A DNA stretch of 64,000 nt, from NCBI RefSeq assembly GCF_014161445.1, contig NZ_JABBXA010000005.1:186001-250000 (forward strand). Reading direction: 5' to 3'. The notes under the pieces were generated by a model that saw nothing but the letters and a program-made list of their open reading frames with translations, was not told the DNA's origin and ran no database searches. Shown piece by piece: positions 61,834 through 64,000 of the stretch; position 1 is the first letter of the stretch, and each line of letters starts with the position of its first letter. Source of the DNA: Microbispora sp. H13382 (GTDB lineage Bacteria > Actinomycetota > Actinomycetes > Streptosporangiales > Streptosporangiaceae). The translations under genes were made by a program, and so were the position numbers.

Positions 61834-62477
61834 GCCCTCTGCCGAAATTCATGGCTGACCGCTGGGGGAGACGGGAGATGCTCCCTCCTGGAAAGGGCCG
61901 GATTTACTGGCACGTCCTGTTCCGCGATCACCCAGAGGTCCGGGCGATAGCGAGCGAGGCCCATCGACGACTGGACGGGATCAGTGGGCTGGACCCTGTG
62001 CCGTACGAATGGCTGCACCTGACGACCCTCGTCGTCGGCCTGACGGACGAGATCACGGAGGAGCAGATCTCCGCCTTGATCGCCGAGGCCCGCAAGCGCC
62101 TGACGGACGTGCAGCCCGCCACCGTAACGCTTGGCCGCGTGCTCTACCACCCCGAAGCTATTGCCCTAGAAGCGCGTCCTGCGCAGGCCCTAATGCCGAT
62201 GCTCGACGCGGTACGGACCGCAACGCGCACTGCGACCGGTCGTGCAGGCATCCTGGGCACCAATCCCTGGATACCGCACATCACGGTCGCCTACAGCAGC
62301 GCGGAGCAGCCCGCCGAGCCCGTCATCGCGGCCCTGGGCCGTCACCTACCGGACTGCGAGGTAGCCATCGACCACATCAGCCTGGTCGTCCAAGACGGCC
62401 CCGAATACCTCTGGGACTGGCATCCGCTTGCAGGGATGCCCTTTGGCGCCAGTCCTTCGAATTCGCTCAGTGGTTGA
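61830..62477 (+). CDS. 2H phosphoesterase / 2'-5' RNA ligase-like protein
   Basis: This 215-residue protein has two HxT motifs of the 2H superfamily: HLTTLVVGL near residue 63 and HITVAYSSAEQ near 150, about 85 residues apart as expected. These enzymes open or form 2',3'-cyclic phosphates or 2'-5' links in RNA or nucleotides. GTG 61830 overlaps the XRE stop, so the two are coupled. The C-terminus overlaps the restriction endonuclease gene's end by 11 bases on the opposite strand. The physiological substrate, possibly tRNA ends or a cyclic nucleotide, is unknown. Confidence 0.87.
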   Translation: MSPLPKFMADRWGRREMLPPGKGRIYWHVLFRDHPEVRAIASEAHRRLDGISGLDPVPYEWLHLTTLVVGLTDEITEEQISALIAEARKRLTDVQPATVTLGRVLYHPEAIALEARPAQALMPMLDAVRTATRTATGRAGILGTNPWIPHITVAYSSAEQPAEPVIAALGRHLPDCEVAIDHISLVVQDGPEYLWDWHPLAGMPFGASPSNSLSG

Positions 62478-63399
62478 TGAGGTCAGTAACCAAATTATCG
62501 AAGCTCTTCAATCTCTTCTGCTTGACCATCTCATCCCACTGCTCTAGCTGTGACGGCTGATCTCTGTTCGTCCTTTCGTTTGCAAATTCAGTTACTCCTT
62601 CTCCTGTCTCAGTGAGGGCTACGTGATAGACGGTATCCACCCCGCCTACTCCGCCGACAAGTGCCGCTATGCGCGAAGGTAGTGGCTCCGCGGTAACGGC
62701 CACAATGTGCGGTGCGCGGCCTCGTCGCGCCGCAATCAAGGTATTGGACTCGTGGCGAACATTCTGTACTCGGTCACTACGGATAGTCCATTTGCAAGAG
62801 ATTACCGCGTGCAGCATGACTGCATCTCCGTCGAGGCGGCCGACTACAACGTCGGGGTTTGTGGTGTACTCCGTGCCCACTACATCCCGGAGAATTTCAT
62901 CATTCGCGAGCAAACTTCGAAGCTTGCCGAGATGTTCATACTGGACGTAATCATCAAGCTTTGCATTACGCTTTACTGTCCACTTGCTAGTGTCGAGGCT
63001 TTGCAGTAGGTGTTGCTCGGCAGCTCTTTCCAGGGCGTTCCCCGCGCTGCCCTTTTGCTCCTCTGAGGCCAATTCGCGAGATACTCCCAGTTTAGTGTAT
63101 ATGTAGTTTGCTATCCTCAGGCTGGTAGTGCTATGAATATCTGCGATATTTGGACGCCAAGGGCGTCCGCAGATATCAGTAACTTTCTGTCGCGCCGCAG
63201 CTTTGGTACCTTTGTCTAGCTCTTGCCATAAAAACAATTCTGTGAGCGAGCTGGGGGCCGTCATGCGATCTCCATGGAAAGCTATTTGTTCTTTGGGTGG
63301 CAGTCTTGCTTGCGTGATTGCCTGGCTGCGCAGATGGGACTGACCAGAAGCTCGAAGGCGACCTAAGTCGCCTGTGGCGGCGTTGTTTTCGATTGCCAT
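62467..63399 (-). CDS. Type II restriction endonuclease, NgoMIV-like
   Basis: This 310-residue protein has TTNPDVVVGRLDGD (PD at 182-183), then VISCKWTIRSDRVQN (SCK at 201-203) and Glu 217, a PD...SxK...E arrangement. RAPHIVAVTAEPLPSRIAAL follows. The SCKWTIRSDR block is my main basis for the NgoMIV family, whose type member cuts GCCGGC. The coding DNA is visibly less GC-rich than its neighbours, suggesting transfer. The frame stays open about 32 codons upstream of ATG 63399 with protein-like composition but no start codon, so the N-terminus is uncertain. The partner methyltransferase lies upstream. Confidence 0.82.
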   Translation of the reverse strand: MAIENNAATGDLGRLRASGQSHLRSQAITQARLPPKEQIAFHGDRMTAPSSLTELFLWQELDKGTKAAARQKVTDICGRPWRPNIADIHSTTSLRIANYIYTKLGVSRELASEEQKGSAGNALERAAEQHLLQSLDTSKWTVKRNAKLDDYVQYEHLGKLRSLLANDEILRDVVGTEYTTNPDVVVGRLDGDAVMLHAVISCKWTIRSDRVQNVRHESNTLIAARRGRAPHIVAVTAEPLPSRIAALVGGVGGVDTVYHVALTETGEGVTEFANERTNRDQPSQLEQWDEMVKQKRLKSFDNLVTDLINH

Positions 63400-63619
63400 G
63401 TCGCCATCCGGTGGGAGTGCTGCTAATGCTTCGCTATTCGCATCAATCTCGCTGACGGGTCGGCCAGGCAGGCAAGGTGCGACTCAATAAAGGCGATAAG
63501 ACGGCAGTGTCACTCCTTCAAATATCTGGAGCAGCCCGCCGTGCTCGACTCGAAGTGCTATCCCGCTCAGGCAGATATCTCAGCCGTTATGCAGAGCTAT
63601 TCGTGAGCTATAGAGGCGC

Positions 63620-64000
63620 CTAGCTGATCTTAGTCCGCAATTGCTGGAACTGCTCGTGGCGCACATGGGTCTCTTGGCCAAGGAATGCCTTGAACTCTCC
63701 GAGTTTGTATGCGGTGAGGGCATTGCCGTCCCGGACTTCGATATCGAAGTCGCGGCGTAGGAGACTGATGCGGCGCTCCAGTTCGTTTGGCTCCAGCTTG
63801 ATTCCGACGGCTTTTTCGATTTGGGTGGCCGTCATGAAGTCGCCCTTGGCGCGAAGCGCCCGGTAGATCGGGTCGTGCTCCGGTTCGGGATCGAGTTCAC
63901 GCCGCTCGGCCGTACGGTTCAGTGCAGCGGCAATGGCTACTCCGATGGCCTTGGCAACGGGGGGTGGGAAGGCATTGCCGATCTGCCGGTAGTTCGATGT
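63620..64000 (-). CDS. C5 cytosine DNA methyltransferase, C-terminal part (partial)
   Basis: The frame enters from the right edge and ends at 63620. It opens TSNYRQIGNAFPPPVAKAIG, which is motif X of C5 methyltransferases (RxxGNAxPPxxA), where the C-terminus packs back on the SAM site. About 90 further residues form a C-terminal extension of winged-helix flavour (MTATQIEKAVGIKLEPNELE, ERRISLLRRDFDIEV, KLGEFKAFLG). It is on the same strand as and upstream of the nuclease gene, so the pair is a type II restriction-modification system. Catalytic motifs lie outside the window. Confidence 0.88.
   Translation of the reverse strand, partial: TSNYRQIGNAFPPPVAKAIGVAIAAALNRTAERRELDPEPEHDPIYRALRAKGDFMTATQIEKAVGIKLEPNELERRISLLRRDFDIEVRDGNALTAYKLGEFKAFLGQETHVRHEQFQQLRTKIS

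Noticed and set aside
63133-63177. Nested hairpin (ATATCTGC...GCAGATAT outside, GGACGCC/GGCGTCC inside)
   Set aside because: It lies inside the restriction endonuclease coding frame, with a bulge on one arm. I see no reason to call it a regulatory element without transcript data.

Overview
The window is high-GC actinobacterial chromosome. The order comF end - hpf - response regulator - YcaQ/AlkZ-like glycosylase - secA - Rv3235-type gene is the usual actinomycete neighbourhood of secA. A DasR-type regulator with dre-like operators, single-domain PTS proteins, many GTG and several TTG starts, leaderless-looking promoters, and LamG/RHS giant exoproteins all point to a filamentous actinomycete. 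Streptosporangiales (Nonomuraea/Microbispora-like) is my best guess, but it is an inference from gene content and not a measurement.

Layout. 1-7.4 kb: housekeeping block (ribosome hibernation factor, NarL-type regulator, DNA glycosylase-like protein, secA, Rv3235 family). 7.5-15.8 kb: amino-sugar module. EIIC and a DasR-like GntR regulator lie on the minus strand; a SIS-domain deaminase/isomerase, EIIB, EIIA, a HAD phosphatase, HPr, EI and a NagZ-type beta-N-acetylhexosaminidase lie on the plus strand. Two dre-like operators (9760-9781 and 12314-12325) tie it together: NagZ frees amino sugars, EI-HPr-EIIA-EIIB-EIIC import and phosphorylate them, and the SIS enzyme feeds them to glycolysis under DasR control. 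15.8-17.7 kb: two HAD hydrolases and a DUF6912 protein. 17.7-28.8 kb: a secreted LamG protein, a 2113-residue RHS/YD-repeat protein with a glycine-zipper C-terminal tip, and a small membrane protein one base after it. 29-31.9 kb: HAD protein and a secreted CBM2-SMP30 protein. 31.9-35.4 kb: MecA-like PBP, divergent LysR regulator and a beta-lactamase-fold hydrolase. 35.4-37.9 kb: acetoacetyl-CoA ligase, a 48-bp perfect palindrome, and a Phd-type antitoxin whose PIN toxin has lost its core. 38-44.4 kb: cyclase, HxlR regulator with a clear operator, DHFR-like reductase, alpha/beta hydrolase, large ATPase, secreted crystallin-like protein. 44.6-50.5 kb: DrrAB-like ABC pair, a decayed GH10 xylanase, and an ABC exporter plus two-component system. 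50.5-55.4 kb: assorted single genes and an intact Phd/HicB-HicA-like toxin-antitoxin pair. 55.4-56.7 kb: decay zone. 56.8-59.1 kb: membrane protein and secreted S1 protease. 59.2-62.5 kb: a DUF397-type small-gene operon divergent from an XRE regulator coupled to a 2H phosphoesterase. 62.5 kb to the end: a lower-GC restriction-modification system (NgoMIV-like nuclease and the C-terminus of a C5 methyltransferase).

A recurring theme is genes reduced by internal deletions or frameshifts (PIN toxin, xylanase, HxlR regulator, duplicated cysteine-rich gene). The best candidates for something undescribed are the RHS glycine-zipper tip with its adjacent membrane protein, the 48-bp palindrome beside the gutted PIN gene, and the small-gene/XRE/2H cluster next to the restriction system. 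No rRNA, tRNA, CRISPR array or insertion sequence was recognised.
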